A stretch of DNA of 64,000 nt, taken from assembly GCA_002077065.1 (NCBI GenBank), contig NAJO01000007.1, positions 868,001 through 932,000 on the forward strand, given 5' to 3'. The position numbers and the translations under genes are program-made. A model generated the notes under the pieces. The model did no database searches. It saw only the letters and a program-made list of their open reading frames with translations, and was not told where the DNA came from. This document shows positions 62,778 to 64,000 of this stretch, in pieces (the stretch's first letter is position 1; every line of letters begins with the position of its first letter). The stretch comes from Cryoendolithus antarcticus. Lineage: Eukaryota > Ascomycota > Dothideomycetes > Cladosporiales > Cladosporiaceae.

Positions 62778-63289
62778 ACTGAGAGCTATGATCTACACTG
62801 AACCACGGATACGGACATTGGAATGCAGCCGGCTGGTGGTATACGAATCCGTGCTTGACTTTTGGTTGTCATGGGCAACCAAAAAACTTGGCTATAACAT
62901 ACGCCTGACACACTCAAGCTTCTCTTTCTACATATCGTCACACATACAAGTCGTTCGGGCAGAGACGGCGGACGTCAATTCCGCGGTGGTAACGTGAAGC
63001 ATGTCAAAGAGAAGTGGGTGTTCGTCACCGCTTCGTGGCTGCCAAAGTCGAAGGAACGGTCACTAAGACCACTTTGTCCCTTCCCTTCTCGGCCACCAAG
63101 CAGCATTCGCAGTGTAAGTACGTTCACCTCGACTCGTCTCTGATCATCTCACATCACTTCGCTATCCTCTCTTCTCCATACTGTCGAGCACGTTCCAATC
63201 ACTATCAATTTCTACCACCTACGGCGCATGTCAGACTAGCTTGCACGCTCACGAGATCACTACACGGACGACTGGCGGCAGCGTACGCC
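62778..63289. other. Divergent promoter region
   Basis: Spacer between the glucanase gene and the incomplete gene at the right edge. No element stands out. Confidence 0.45.
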
Positions 63290-64000
63290 ATGCCAGCCTC
63301 GGGTAACGAGAAACTGCCAGCCAGCGAAGCACACGCCAAAGTAGCTTGGAGTTCGTTCATGCTGTTCCGAAGTGATGCGCTCGACCAGATCAGACATCTC
63401 CGCGAGTCGCGACGGGACTCCAGCATCTCGCCACAAGCCACTATCGACAAGAACACGCAAAACGACACGGAGCAGGGCAAGCAAATGAAGGTTAATTCGG
63501 ATGCAGATCGTGTCAAGGCCCTTCTGGATGTCAACGTATGGAAGCTACAAAACCAAGCCCATGAATGCCAACTTCAAGCTTGGAGCTCGTGGCTGGGCTT
63601 CCAAGACGGGCGTTAGGTGCGCTACACGAGCAAGTCTCTCGAAGCCTACTTGAACATTCGTCGGTTGGTTCTCAATGGCGACGCGGAGACAGGCCTCCCA
63701 CCGGAGCGATTTACGCAGCGTGAGCACTGGCTGAACCGCTTGATAAACATCAGATGGTCCTTCGAGCGAGCTACAGAGGCCATCGGCTTTCTCTCATATC
63801 TACAGATCAACCACGAGTATCCTCTCGGCGAATGCGCGGTGGAGCTTAGACACATCCACAAAGCCGGCGGTAATACATGCATCGACGAAAATCACGCGAT
63901 AACCCAGGAAGCATGGGACGATTGGGGAAAGGAATTGCCGACAGACTCTTGCGGCTGCGCAGAGACCAGCGCCATCGTGCGGATCATAGGCGCCGTGCTG
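63290..64000 (+). CDS. Orphan gene, 3' incomplete
   Basis: A probable gene running off the right edge. Exon 1 from the ATG at 63290 encodes MPASGNEKLPASEAHAKVAW and a polar region. The frame meets TAG at 63614-63616, but the same frame continues open to the window end with well-behaved sequence (VRYTSKSLEAYLNIRRLVLN, WLNRLINIRWSFERATEAIG, CAVELRHIHKAGG). The stop is best removed by an 81-base intron, 63536-63616 (donor GTATGG, acceptor GTTAG), in phase 0; no clean branch point is visible, so the joint is tentative. The C-terminal part has spaced Cys and His residues (GNTCIDENH, DSCGCAETS). I do not recognise the family. Confidence 0.5.

Noticed and set aside
62572..62997. 141-codon plus-strand frame over the start of the glucanase gene
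   Set aside because: Antisense shadow of the Arg-rich N-terminus of the glucanase.

Overview
The window reads as nuclear DNA of a filamentous ascomycete. Genes are densely packed on both strands and most are intronless or carry one to three introns of about 48-70 bases. Introns have GT(A/C)AGT-like donors, CTAAC/CTGAC-like branch points and C/TAG acceptors. The gene set is fungal: an SCF F-box/WD40 protein, a Zn(II)2Cys6 regulator, a Kch1 potassium channel, an Aim32-like ferredoxin, a Uds1-domain coiled coil, exo-glucanase D and a secreted GH12. I see no rRNA, tRNA, CRISPR, transposon or virus-like sequence and no secondary-metabolite cluster. A Dothideomycete (perhaps Capnodiales/Mycosphaerellales) is my best guess from protein flavour, but that is inference.

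Layout. 1-8 kb: 3' part of a YTH-domain m6A reader, an MDP-1-type HAD phosphatase, an LRR protein. 8-19 kb: Cdc4-type F-box/WD40 protein, mitochondrial ribosomal protein uS7m, cis-prenyltransferase, an orphan protein with three Cys-Pro motifs, then a long gene-free stretch. 19-31 kb: sugar permease, G-patch/GCFC splicing factor (TFIP11/Ntr1 type), an orphan with an OB-fold-like region, a conserved fungal orphan, Aim32-like protein, Uds1 coiled-coil protein. 31-41 kb: a TPR-SET gene interrupted by one in-frame TAG, Vps60/CHMP5, a 506-residue orphan, a FucP/GluP-type sugar transporter and a small basic orphan. 42-52 kb: secreted class-C beta-lactamase-like hydrolase, Tapt1/Emp65 membrane protein, RING protein with a probable GC-AG intron, GH12 xyloglucanase/endoglucanase, class III old-yellow-enzyme reductase, an orphan. 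53-64 kb: Kch1 channel, mRNA cap (guanine-N7) methyltransferase, Rgt1-like zinc-cluster factor, membrane-anchored GH5 exo-beta-1,3-glucanase, and an incomplete orphan at the right edge.

The genes form no evident pathway cluster. Weak themes are sugar supply and wall glucan handling (two MFS sugar transporters, an Rgt1-like regulator, GH12, GH5) and mRNA handling (YTH reader, splicing factor, cap methyltransferase), all scattered as expected for ordinary core fungal chromosome. I found no clear new multi-gene system. The best leads are the in-frame TAG inside a conserved SET domain, the GC-AG intron behind a 16-base first exon, several stop-free introns of length 3n, and the orphan with three Cys-Pro motifs. 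All exon-intron joints were read by eye from splice signals, reading frame and family conservation.
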